A DNA stretch of 64,000 nt from Variovorax paradoxus (GTDB taxonomy: Bacteria > Pseudomonadota > Gammaproteobacteria > Burkholderiales > Burkholderiaceae_C), in NCBI RefSeq assembly GCF_902712855.1, contig NZ_LR743508.1:930001-994000 (forward strand), given 5' to 3'. Made by a program: the position numbers and the translations under genes. The notes beneath the pieces are model-generated. The model saw nothing but the letters and a program-made list of their open reading frames with translations, was not told where the DNA came from and made no database searches. Shown here piece after piece: positions 7,743 through 15,896 of this stretch; position 1 is the stretch's first letter; every line of letters begins with the position of its first letter.

Positions 7743-9020
7743 CTAGACGCTGGCAACCCGCGGGCGCCGGCTCTGTGCGGGGCGCGTCTCCGGAACGAAC
7801 ATCGTCGCCAGTACCGCCACGCAGTTCGCGGCCATCACGTACCACGCGGGCGCGACCGGGTTGCCGGTGGTGCCGATGAGCCAGGTCACCACGAACTGCG
7901 TCGAGCCTCCAAACAGCGACACGCCCACCGAATAGACGATGGCCAACGCGGTGGCGCGGCGCTGTGGCGGGAAAAGCTCGCAGAGCGCGGTCAGCGCGCC
8001 GCTGCCGCTCGCGGTGTTGAGGAACGCCAGGACGGCCGAGACGGCCAGCAGCGTCGCCACGTCCGGGCTGCGCAGGAGCAGCAGGAACGCCGGCACCGTG
8101 GCCACCGCAACGGCCAGCCGCAGCCAGAACATGGGCGGCCATCGGCCCACGCTGTCGGCAAGGCGTCCGCCCGCGAGCGCGCCCGCGATCGTCGCGAGGC
8201 CGACCGCCATGGTGGCCAGCAGGCCGGCGGTGGTCGGCAGCCTGAGCACCGTCGTCGAATAGGTCGCCATGTAGTTGCCGACATAGGTGGCGACCGTGCC
8301 GCCCGCCACCACGCAGATGCCCAGCGCCAGATACGCCGGGCGCCATGGGGTCGTGGGCGTTGCTGCCCGTGCGGGGCCGGGCGCCGGCGCGGCGGCCAGC
8401 GTTTCGGACATGGCCATCCTCAGATAGAGCGCGACCGGCACCATCAGCGCACCGAGCGCGAAGGGAACGCGCCAGCCCCACGCCGCCATGGCTTGCGCAC
8501 CCAGTGCGGCGGACAGCGCCGCCCCGATCGCCCCCGCGAGCACCGTGGCCACGCCCTGGCTCGCGAACTGCAGCGAGACGTACCAGGCGCGGCGCTCATC
8601 CGGGATTTCCAGCAGGAAGGCCGTCGAAGGGCCGATCTCGCCGCCGAGCGCGAATCCCTGCACCAGGCGGCAGGCGACCACCAGCATGGGCGCGGCAAAA
8701 CCGATGGCCGCGTAGGAAGGCGTCAGCGCCAGGCCGAGGGTGCCGATGGTCATGAGCACGGCAGTCAACAGCAGGGCCGGCTTGCGGCCCGCGCGGTCTG
8801 CGTAGTAGCCGATGACCACGCTGCCCAGCGGCCGCGCGATGAAGCCCACGCCGAACACTGCCACCGAAAGAAGAAGCCCGGCCTGCGGCTGCGTCGACGG
8901 GAAGAACGCGCCCACGATCTGCACGGCAAAGAACGCGTAGGTGACGAAGTCGAAGACTTCCAGCGCGTTGCAGGTCACGACGGCAGCGATGGCGCGCTGG
9001 CGTTCGCGGAACTGGCTCAT
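7743..9020 (-). CDS. MFS transporter, metabolite:H+ symporter (MHS) type
   Basis: Twelve-helix secondary transporter of 425 residues. The order ALEVFDFVTYAFFAVQIVG, GFIARPLGSVVIGYYADRAGRK and CRLVQGFALGGEIGPSTAFL is typical of the MHS family (shikimate, citrate, proline/betaine, alpha-ketoglutarate carriers), with MFS motif A as YYADRAGRK and the GGEIG segment of helix 5. The ATG at 9020 is preceded by GGAG and is preferred over a GTG five codons upstream. Its 3' end faces the TetR gene 30 bp away and its 5' end faces the LuxR-type gene across a 144-bp gap. Substrate is unknown; a small organic acid is the family default. Confidence 0.88.
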   Translation of the reverse strand: MSQFRERQRAIAAVVTCNALEVFDFVTYAFFAVQIVGAFFPSTQPQAGLLLSVAVFGVGFIARPLGSVVIGYYADRAGRKPALLLTAVLMTIGTLGLALTPSYAAIGFAAPMLVVACRLVQGFALGGEIGPSTAFLLEIPDERRAWYVSLQFASQGVATVLAGAIGAALSAALGAQAMAAWGWRVPFALGALMVPVALYLRMAMSETLAAAPAPGPARAATPTTPWRPAYLALGICVVAGGTVATYVGNYMATYSTTVLRLPTTAGLLATMAVGLATIAGALAGGRLADSVGRWPPMFWLRLAVAVATVPAFLLLLRSPDVATLLAVSAVLAFLNTASGSGALTALCELFPPQRRATALAIVYSVGVSLFGGSTQFVVTWLIGTTGNPVAPAWYVMAANCVAVLATMFVPETRPAQSRRPRVASV

Positions 9021-9164
9021 GGCATCTCCATGCACGAACGAATGCTCCGCCGCGCCCGGAAGGCGCGCCGATGAGCGAAGTGCGGATTCTCTGCACTGCA
9101 GGTTGCCGGCTCAAGACGCTGCCCGCGTCCGGCGCAGGGGCAAAGCGGCGCGCGCGCCGGATCG

Positions 9165-10637
9165 CTAGATGAGCCCGCGGGTCGCTGCCTTCAGCGTGGC
9201 GGCCGCGCGGGTCGTGCACCCGAGCTTCTGGAACACGCGCTCGACGTGCGTTCGCACCGTGCTCGGGCTGATTCCCAATGCACGGGCGACTTCCTTGGTG
9301 TTGTCGCCCTGGCTGATGCAGCGCAGCACCTCGAGCTCGCGCTGCGACAGGGCGGCGTCGCCCTGGGCCGCCGCGACCGGCCTGGGCGGGCTGCCCGGCA
9401 TCACGCAGGCGACCAGCGCCTCGATCACTTCACGGTCGAAGCGCGCCGCCTCGGCGTCCAGCGTCATGCGCTCGATCGCCTGCGCCTGCGTCAGTGCGGA
9501 TCGCCATGGACGGCGCGTGCAGTGCGACAGCCACTGCTGCGCCGCGGCGACGACCTGGCCCTCCAGCGGCATCGACGCACCGGAGCGCCCGCGAAAGTGG
9601 CCCGAGCCGTCGCGCCGCTCGAAGGCGAAGGAAGCGATCTCGGCCTCGGCGGCGAGGCCGTCGATCTGCCCGGCCGCGCGCGAAGTCCAGTAGGGCACGA
9701 GCCGCACGCGTTCCAGCGACGCGGCGGGCAGCGGTTCCGGCGCGTTCCAGATGGCGTTGGGCACCGAGGCGCGGCCGATGCCGTGGATCAGACCGGCCTT
9801 GTACGTGCGGTGGCAAGCCGCCTCGTCCAGTCCGAGCCGTGCGCCGCAATCGCGCGCCAGGCGGGCCACGCGGCGCGAATAGCCCGTCATCCAGGGCAGC
9901 TTGAGGTCGATCACGTCGGCGACCAGTTCCAGGCCCATGCGGCGGTGCATCGAGGCGGGCTGGCCCGCGGCATCGGTCCATGGCGCGACGGGAGCGTCGA
10001 GCTCTTGCGCCCATGCCGGCACATGCGGCAAAACGGCATCGACGAGCGCGGCCGGGTAGAGACCGTCGGCCCGCCCGCGCACCAGCGCGAGCGCCTGGCC
10101 GATGCCGTACAGGCGGCCGAAGATCTCGAGATCGCTCGCCAGCGCCACCACATAGGTCGCGAGCGGAACGTCCGCGCCCCGAAGCAGGCCGGGAATGCCG
10201 CTGCCGTCGTAGGCCTCGAACACCGCACGCAGTGCCGCCTCGGTGTCGCCGCTCAACCCGAGGGTGCTCGCGATGTCGCCGGCGATCTCGCAGTGGATGC
10301 TGGCCATGGACAGCACGGCGTCGGGCAGCGCCGCACCGCGGTGCGGCTCGCGCATGCGCGGGGCCGGCGCCGCGAGCAGGGCTTGCCGGCCCAGCACATC
10401 GTCTTCCAGGAAATCGGCGAACTCCTGGGCATTGGCGGTGCAGCCCGACCAGCGCAGCAGCGCGGCATGCTGCGCGGCCTCGACCTGCGGCATGTCGCAC
10501 CCGGCCTGCGCCGCGATCCTTCCCGCGAGCCAGGCCGTGCGCAGCGAATGGTCGGTCGGCTGGCCCATGCTCAGGTCGCCGATGAAGGCCAGCGCGCGGA
10601 CGGCGTCGAAAACGGTGATGGTCGTGTCGTCGGACAT
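9165..10637 (-). CDS. HD-domain/LuxR-type transcriptional regulator
   Basis: A 490-residue protein with two tandem HD-GYP-like regions and a C-terminal LuxR helix-turn-helix. The first block contains EAYDGSGIPGLLRG, the second HGIGRASVPNAIWNAPE and ERRDGSGHFRGRSGA, both recalling the DGxGYP loops of HD-GYP phosphodiesterases but without the canonical GYP. The C-terminus, LSQRELEVLRCISQGDNTKE followed by SPSTVRTHVERVFQKLG (about 425-485), is a standard GerE/LuxR DNA-binding domain. The ATG at 10637 is chosen over an upstream codon in an arginine-rich, non-family leader. It is divergent from a DUF308-like membrane protein. Whether the HD part is catalytic or only a sensor cannot be decided by reading. 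Confidence 0.82.
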   Translation of the reverse strand: MSDDTTITVFDAVRALAFIGDLSMGQPTDHSLRTAWLAGRIAAQAGCDMPQVEAAQHAALLRWSGCTANAQEFADFLEDDVLGRQALLAAPAPRMREPHRGAALPDAVLSMASIHCEIAGDIASTLGLSGDTEAALRAVFEAYDGSGIPGLLRGADVPLATYVVALASDLEIFGRLYGIGQALALVRGRADGLYPAALVDAVLPHVPAWAQELDAPVAPWTDAAGQPASMHRRMGLELVADVIDLKLPWMTGYSRRVARLARDCGARLGLDEAACHRTYKAGLIHGIGRASVPNAIWNAPEPLPAASLERVRLVPYWTSRAAGQIDGLAAEAEIASFAFERRDGSGHFRGRSGASMPLEGQVVAAAQQWLSHCTRRPWRSALTQAQAIERMTLDAEAARFDREVIEALVACVMPGSPPRPVAAAQGDAALSQRELEVLRCISQGDNTKEVARALGISPSTVRTHVERVFQKLGCTTRAAATLKAATRGLI

Positions 10638-10796
10638 GAGGGCGGGGAAGGCGCTGCGGCGGGCCGCAAAGCATCGCACAGTCCCGCCCGGCCGGCCCGC
10701 GCGTGTCGGTCATTCGACCGATACCGGGTATTGCCGCGGAGGAAAAGAATCGTTGCATCCCGTCTTTTCCAACTTGCGGCCTCCGCCGCCAATGCC

Positions 10797-11396
10797 ATGT
10801 CCACCGTCATGTCCGATCTTCTGCCCGACCCCTCCCTGCGCGCTGCCTGGCTGCGCAAGCTCTACTTCGTCCGCGCCGCCTTCTCCTTCGCGTGGGTGGC
10901 GCTGTCCCTGACGCTCGCCAAACATTCGCCGGTGCTCGCGACCGGCCTGCTGATCATCTACCCCGCGTGGGATGCCCTTGCGAATCTGCTGGACGTCAGG
11001 ATGACGGGCGGCGCCAGGGCCAATCCGGCGCAGGCGCTCAACATCTGGATCAGCTCGCTGGTCACGCTCGCCGTCGCGGCCTCGTTCGCGTTCGCATGGC
11101 AGATCGCCCTGGCGATCTTCGGCACCTGGGCCATCGTGGCGGGCCTGCTGCAACTCGCGGCCGCCATCCGCCGCCGCAAGGACAACAGCGGGCAGTGGGT
11201 GATGATGCTGAGCGGCGCCCAGTCCGCGCTGGCGGGCGGATTCTTCGTGGCCCAGCAGGGCAACGGCGCGCCCGTGCTCCAGACGGTCGTCGGCTATGCG
11301 GGCGTCGGTGCGGTGTACTTCCTGATCTCCGCGCTGGTGCTCGTGTTCCGCGGCAACGCGCGGGGAGCGCGCGGTCTCGCGTCCGGAAAAAGCTGA
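10797..11396 (+). CDS. DUF308/HdeD-like membrane protein
   Basis: A 199-residue integral membrane protein with about six hydrophobic helices, arranged like DUF308 proteins (HdeD relatives): FVRAAFSFAWVALSLTL, LLIIYPAWDALANLLD, ALAIFGTWAIVAGLLQLAAA, and a C-terminal YAGVGAVYFLISALVLVFRG. Cationic residues RRRKDN follow helix 4. HdeD-type proteins are linked to acid stress in enterics, but the function of these relatives is generally unknown. Start is ATG 10797; a second ATG at 10809 is equally possible. It is divergent from the HD/LuxR regulator, a plausible controller. Confidence 0.75.
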   Translation: MSTVMSDLLPDPSLRAAWLRKLYFVRAAFSFAWVALSLTLAKHSPVLATGLLIIYPAWDALANLLDVRMTGGARANPAQALNIWISSLVTLAVAASFAFAWQIALAIFGTWAIVAGLLQLAAAIRRRKDNSGQWVMMLSGAQSALAGGFFVAQQGNGAPVLQTVVGYAGVGAVYFLISALVLVFRGNARGARGLASGKS

Positions 11397-11495
11397 TGCC
11401 GGATGCGTCGGGCTCGGCTTCGGCCGATGGCATCCAAAGAGGTGCCGTGCGCACCGAACTTCGCGCGCGATGCCCATGTCTGCTAGAAACACTGC

Positions 11496-12605
11496 ATGAC
11501 CGTCTCGCTCGCGGCCTCTCTCATCGATCTCGTGCTCGGGCTGCAGCTCGGGTCTGCCGACAGGACCGCGGCCAATCGCTGCACGCTCGAGGGCGTGAGC
11601 TGGCAGCCAGGCGCCGATGGCGCGATCGGCGTGCAGGTCCGCGGTTTCGAGGCCTCGTCGTTGCGGCTGGCCTCGGGGCCGCTCGTGCTGGAGCTCGGCC
11701 GCATCGCGGTCCATGAGCTGGCCGCGCAGCTGCGCGTCGAGGCCGGCAGGCCGCGCCTGGTTTCCGCCGAGGCGCGCGGGATCGAGTTCTCGGACTGGAA
11801 GCTGCACGGACCTTTCACCTTGCCTGCCGAAGTCCGGCAGGTGTAGGATGCCTCCAGGGAAGCGGCGCCCGCGCCCGATGCCGCGGCCCCCGACGCCTGG
11901 AAGCTGGGTCCGCTCGGCGAGGCCGACGGCACGATCCGCGCGCAGATCACCGATGCGCACCTGCTGTTCGACGCCGACGTGACGGTGCCGGTACGGCACG
12001 GGCTGATCGACTTCAACGACGCGACCGTCGAGCACGTCGGGCCCGACTCGCGCATGGGCGTGAGCCGGATGGGCCTCTACGTCGATGCGCCGAACGGGCG
12101 CAGCTACCTGTACCAGTTCCAGTCGGCGCCGCTCGCGGGCGTGGAATTCGAGCGGCGCGGCGCCTTGCTGAGCCCGTGGGTCTCCGAGCGCGGCAAGCTG
12201 CAGCTGCAGGCATTCGCAGAGTCGATGCTTCGCCAGGGCCTTGCCGGCCTGGGCCAGGGGCTGACGGAGCAGGCACGCGTGCTGATGGGGCGCACCGCGC
12301 TGTCGGGCGAGCTGCGGCTCGGCGACGGACTGTTCGCGATGCCGGGCCTGCAGGTGCGGCTGCAGGGGCATGAAGAAGGACGCAACGCGATCGCATTGCG
12401 CTCCGACGCGGTCGGCCGCGGGCTCGGCGCGGAGATCGCTTCGCTGTCGGTGCGCGATGCCGCGGCAACATGGAAGGGCATGCACCTGGCGGCCGACAAC
12501 CTCGAGGCGAGGCTCGCGCTGCAGGTGCTGGTCGACGGGCCCCGCATGCGCTTCGAACTCATGCTGAAGAATGGCAAGGCGAGCGGGCTTACGCTCGGAA
12601 GCTAG
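11496..12605 (+). pseudogene. hypothetical protein interrupted by an in-frame TAG
   Basis: One reading frame runs from ATG 11496 to TAG 12603-12605 with a single amber codon at 11844-11846. Residues before (LHGPFTLPAEVRQV) and after (DASREAAPAPDAAA, then WKLGPLGEADGTIRAQITDA) continue smoothly in composition and phase, with no second break. A family is not recognised; the protein would be about 368 residues, mostly beta-strand-like with alternating hydrophobics (for example LLFDADVTVPVRHGLIDFND). The simplest reading is a nonsense mutation of a glutamine or glutamate codon. Two separate genes, or a sequencing error, are alternatives; a GTG/ATG restart downstream could still express the larger C-terminal part. 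Its stop overlaps that of the convergent LacI gene. Confidence 0.6.
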
Positions 12606-13654
12606 GAACTCTCGCGCTGTTCGATGCGGAACGGGATCAGCACCGTTTCGGCAGGCGGCCGCCGGCCTTCGCGCGCGCCGTCGATCATGCGCAGCAGCAG
12701 TTCGCCCGCGGTCCGGCCGATGCCTTCGCAGTCGACCGCCACGGTGGTGATGCGCGGATGGCAGGCGCGCGCCACCTCGAAGTCGCCGAAGCCTGCGATG
12801 GCGATGCGGCCCGGCACTTCCCAGCCACGGCGCCGGCATTCCATGAGCGCCCCGAAGGCAGACAGGTCGGACACGCAGATGACGGCGTCGACATCGGGCC
12901 ACTGCCGCACCAGCTGCACGATGGCTTCGCCGCCCTGCGCCATCGAGATCGGCGGCTGGCCGAAGCTGATGACGCGGCCGTCGGGCAGGCCCAGTTCGCG
13001 GATGGCCTGCGCATAGCCGGCCTGCCGGTCGGCACCGCGTGTGTCGCGGTTCGACGTCCCGCCGATGAAGGCGATGCGCCGGTAGCCCTTGCCGTGCAGG
13101 TGCCGCACCATCGCCGCTGCGGCTTCGGCGTTCGAGAAGCCGACGGTATGGCCGATGGGCTCGGCCGGCAGGTCCCAGGTCTCGACCACGGGCACGCCCG
13201 CGGCCTGCAGCATGGCGCGCGCGGCGGGCGTGTGCGCACCGCCGGTGAGGATCACGCCTTCGGGCCGGCGCGCGAGCATGGCGCGCAGCAGGCGCTCCTC
13301 GGTCTCCACGCGGTAGTCGGTGTAGCCCAGCAGCACCTGCAGGCCGCGTGCTTCCAGCGCGGCCGTGATGCCCTGCGCGGTTTCGGAGAAGTTCGAGTTG
13401 TTGAGCGACGGGATCAGAACCGCGACGAAGCCCGAGCGCTTGCTGGAGAAGGTGCGTGCGGTCTGGTCGATGACGTAGCCCATCTCCTCGCAGGCCTGCA
13501 GGATGCGCTGCCGCAGTGCCTCGGAGGTCACGCGGTCGCTGCTCGCGCTGCGGTTGAGTGCGCGCGAGACGGTCATCTTCGACACGCCGACGCGCGCGGC
13601 GACGTCGGCCATGGTGGCCGGGCGGGCGAGGGGAGCGGGGGCTTTGGACGAGGG
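12602..13654 (-). CDS. LacI-family regulator, gluconate-repressor (GntR) type
   Basis: LacI/GalR-type repressor of about 350 residues. The N-terminal helix-turn-helix is MADVAARVGVSKMTVSRALN, followed by the hinge region and a periplasmic-binding-like sensor domain starting GFVAVLIPSLNNSNFSETA. That segment and the YVIDQTARTFSSKRSG linker are typical of GntR-like LacI proteins controlling gluconate or ketogluconate genes (inference). The proposed TTG start at 13654 gives a normal leader; ATG 13612 at the helix-turn-helix is an alternative. The upstream region holds four GATACC half-sites (13697, 13703, 13738 and, inverted, 13808), candidate operators. No obvious sugar-acid operon is adjacent; the idonate-type dehydrogenase 11 kb away is a possible target. 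Confidence 0.85.
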   Translation of the reverse strand, partial: PSSKAPAPLARPATMADVAARVGVSKMTVSRALNRSASSDRVTSEALRQRILQACEEMGYVIDQTARTFSSKRSGFVAVLIPSLNNSNFSETAQGITAALEARGLQVLLGYTDYRVETEERLLRAMLARRPEGVILTGGAHTPAARAMLQAAGVPVVETWDLPAEPIGHTVGFSNAEAAAAMVRHLHGKGYRRIAFIGGTSNRDTRGADRQAGYAQAIRELGLPDGRVISFGQPPISMAQGGEAIVQLVRQWPDVDAVICVSDLSAFGALMECRRRGWEVPGRIAIAGFGDFEVARACHPRITTVAVDCEGIGRTAGELLLRMIDGAREGRRPPAETVLIPFRIEQRESS

Positions 13655-13696
13655 CAAGGTGCGGCGTGGCCTTGTTCGGAGCAACGATGATGCAGA

Positions 13697-13813
13697 GATA
13701 CCGATACCTTGTGCAAGGCCGGGCGGATGCAGCGCAGGATACCGCGCAGCGGGCCATCGCACGAATGGAAGGCCGCGTGAGCGGGTCTGGCGGCGGCCCG
13801 GATTACCGGTATC
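13697..13813. promoter_or_regulatory. cluster of GATACC half-sites upstream of the LacI gene
   Basis: GATACC occurs at 13697-13702, 13703-13708 and 13738-13743, and inverted (GGTATC) at 13808-13813, inside a palindromic TACCGGTA. Four hits of a hexamer in about 120 bp in front of a LacI-type gene suggests operator half-sites. Binding is inferred. Confidence 0.35.
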
Positions 13814-13843
13814 GCATGCAGCCTGGGGGCCGGCGTGCCGGCG

Positions 13844-14755
13844 CTACTTCAGTTCCTGGTGCTCGAAGCTCGCGTTGTCGATCACGTTGTGGTGCTCGAG
13901 CCCGTCCTTGTCGAAGTGCCTGATGTCGGTGGACGCGGGCGAGTACTCGAGGATCGCGAAGTTCTCGCGCCGGCCGACCAGCTGGTACTTGGTGACGAAG
14001 GCGCCCGAGGAAATCACTTCGAACATCTTCGTCTCGCCGGCCGGCGGCAGGAACGCGTTCTCGTGGATGTCGCCCGACAGGAAGATGGTCTTGCGCCCCT
14101 GGATCAGCGCGCGGAACCTCGCGTAGTCGTCGCGGTAGCGCATCCACCCGTTGCCGGTCGCGCGGATCGGCATGCCGGCGCAGATCAGCACGAAGCCGTC
14201 CTCGCCCTGCAGCTCGGCCTCGAGGAACGCCAGTTGCTCCGCGCCGAGCAAGGTGCTCTGGTCGCCGGGCAGCTCGCTGTACCAGCGCGTGTCGAGAAAG
14301 ATCGCCTTGCCGATGCGCTGGCCTGCGTGGTGAAGGGGCACGCTGTAGAAGAGCCCGGCGCCGGGCGGGTCGATCTGCATGTACTGCGCGAACAGCGCGC
14401 GCGAAATGTCCTTCTTGGTCGCGCTCACCTCGCAGCCGCGGGCGTTGTTCCAGGCGAAGTCGTGGTCGTCCCAGGTGCCGTACACGCCTCCGCCGTTGTT
14501 CCGGCGCGCGAGCATGTCGTCGAACAGTTCACTGAAGCCGGGCACTGCCCACTGGGCCGCGTACTTTCCGGCCATGGTCTGCTTGAAGACCGCGTCGCTC
14601 CAGTGCGCGGGCTCTCCCAGATGAGGGAAGTAGTCCATGTAGATCTGGTCGCCGAGCAGGAAAAGGTAGTCGGGCTGGTGCCCGGCGATGCGGTTCCACA
14701 CGGCCTGCGACTGGCCGGGCTTGTGGTTCATGCACGAAGTGAAGGCGATCTTCAT
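13844..14755 (-). CDS. PhoD-like metallophosphatase
   Basis: Alkaline phosphatase D-type phosphohydrolase of 303 residues. Metal-binding motifs are in order: AFTSCMNHKPGQ, LGDQIYMDYFPHLG, the central GTWDDHDFAWNNA and the C-terminal SGDIHENAFLPP. No signal peptide is visible (it begins MKIAFTSC), unlike classical secreted PhoD with a Tat leader, and it is shorter than the 500-plus residues of Bacillus PhoD. It is therefore probably a cytoplasmic phosphatase or phosphodiesterase of the PhoD-like superfamily. The ATG at 14755 is preceded by a purine-rich AAGAGAG region. It stands alone between two regulator genes on the same strand. Confidence 0.85.
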   Translation of the reverse strand: MKIAFTSCMNHKPGQSQAVWNRIAGHQPDYLFLLGDQIYMDYFPHLGEPAHWSDAVFKQTMAGKYAAQWAVPGFSELFDDMLARRNNGGGVYGTWDDHDFAWNNARGCEVSATKKDISRALFAQYMQIDPPGAGLFYSVPLHHAGQRIGKAIFLDTRWYSELPGDQSTLLGAEQLAFLEAELQGEDGFVLICAGMPIRATGNGWMRYRDDYARFRALIQGRKTIFLSGDIHENAFLPPAGETKMFEVISSGAFVTKYQLVGRRENFAILEYSPASTDIRHFDKDGLEHHNVIDNASFEHQELK

Positions 14756-14855
14756 GGGGCGCTCTCTTTCTTGCGTCCGGTCTCCGGGGCCGGTGCCGCG
14801 GATCATAGGCAGTGCCCGGGCCTTGTCTCTCAGCAGAACATGGGATGGCGCGCCG

Positions 14856-15755
14856 TCAGGCGCGCTCCTTCTTGAGTTGCCGCAGCGCCGCCTCCGCGTG
14901 GGCGATGAAGCGGCCGGCCAGCAGCGAGGCCGCGAAGTTGTCGTTGGTCACCGCGAAGATGTCGAACGAAGGCGCGTTCCGGATCGGCCGGAAGCTCAGC
15001 CGGTCCGTCATGCAGCCGCGCGCGGTGAGGTCGTCGACGATGGCCACGCCCGCACCGGAGGCCGCGAGCGCGCAGGCGCTCTGGCCGGCGCGCACCTCGA
15101 TGCGGGCGTCGGGGCGGCACTGGTGCTGCAGGCACCAGTCGGCAATGATGCGGCCCTGCGGCGTGTCCGGGCTGAAGGCGATCATGCGTTCCTGCAGGAT
15201 GTCCGCCGGCCTCAGCGCGCGCCGCGCCTCCAGCGCGTGGCCGCGCGGAAACACGCCGGCCAGCGTCCATCGGCCGATGGCGCGCGCGGTGAGCAGCGGG
15301 TCGTCGATGGCCAGCGTCGAGATGGCCACGTCGGCCTCGTGCTTGCCCAGCCGCTTCACCATCTCCTTGGCGAGCACCACCTCGAGGTAGATGCGCGCGG
15401 CCGGGAACTCCTCGCCCAGCGCAGTGAGCGCGCGCGGCACCATGTCCAGCCCCGTGCTGGGGCTGCACAGCACGCGCAGCGTGAGCATCTTGCCGTCCTT
15501 CAGGGCCTGCGCGCAGTCGTCGATGCGCGCCACGCCGCGATAGACCTGCTCGACCTCGGCGAACAGCGCCTGCGCCTCGGGCGTGGCCAGCAGCTTGCCC
15601 TTGCGCCGCTCGAAGAGGCGCAGCCCCAGCTGCAGCTCGATGTGCGACAGCATGCGACTGATGCCCGGCTGCGACACGTGCAGCGTGCGCGCAGCGTCGG
15701 TGACGGAGCCGGCGAGCATGACGGCGCGGAAGACTTCGATCTGGCGGAGGTTCAT
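14856..15755 (-). CDS. LysR-family transcriptional regulator
   Basis: LysR-type regulator of 299 residues: winged helix-turn-helix at the N-terminus (MNLRQIEVFRAVMLAGSVTD, then LHVSQPGISRMLSHIE) and a substrate-binding-like effector domain. It is divergent from a Bug-type binding protein and an FAD-dependent oxidoreductase, the usual arrangement for a catabolic regulator and its targets. An ATAAC-N5-GTTAT site, with the T-N11-A feature of LysR boxes, lies 30 bp upstream of its start. The ATG at 15755 is chosen because it opens the conserved helix-turn-helix. A short perfect hairpin (14848-14865) covers its stop codon. Confidence 0.92.
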   Translation of the reverse strand: MNLRQIEVFRAVMLAGSVTDAARTLHVSQPGISRMLSHIELQLGLRLFERRKGKLLATPEAQALFAEVEQVYRGVARIDDCAQALKDGKMLTLRVLCSPSTGLDMVPRALTALGEEFPAARIYLEVVLAKEMVKRLGKHEADVAISTLAIDDPLLTARAIGRWTLAGVFPRGHALEARRALRPADILQERMIAFSPDTPQGRIIADWCLQHQCRPDARIEVRAGQSACALAASGAGVAIVDDLTARGCMTDRLSFRPIRNAPSFDIFAVTNDNFAASLLAGRFIAHAEAALRQLKKERA

Positions 15756-15784
15756 GACATGGCCTGTTGCGTTCTGCGGGTTCG

Positions 15785-15799
15785 ATAACGCGATGTTAT
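15785..15799. promoter_or_regulatory. LysR-box candidate, ATAAC-N5-GTTAT
   Basis: ATAAC (15785-15789) and GTTAT (15795-15799) form a perfect inverted repeat with a T-N11-A pattern (T15786, A15798), the classic LysR-type half-site layout. It lies between the divergent LysR and Bug genes, 30 bp from the regulator start and about 100 bp from the target start. Confidence 0.6.
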
Positions 15800-15896
15800 G
15801 GGCTTGCCACATGTTGGTATTTGCCGGCCGCGCGAGCGCTTCCTAGGATCGGCGTTCTTTCTTCGACGAACCTGAGACACAAGAGGCACACGAGAC

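Noticed and set aside
10710..13757. A 1015-codon leftward frame
   Set aside because: Overlaps several better genes and shows only low-complexity antisense composition.
14848..14865. Hairpin GCGCGCC/GGCGCGC at the LysR stop as a terminator
   Set aside because: Perfect 7-bp stem but no T-run on either strand.
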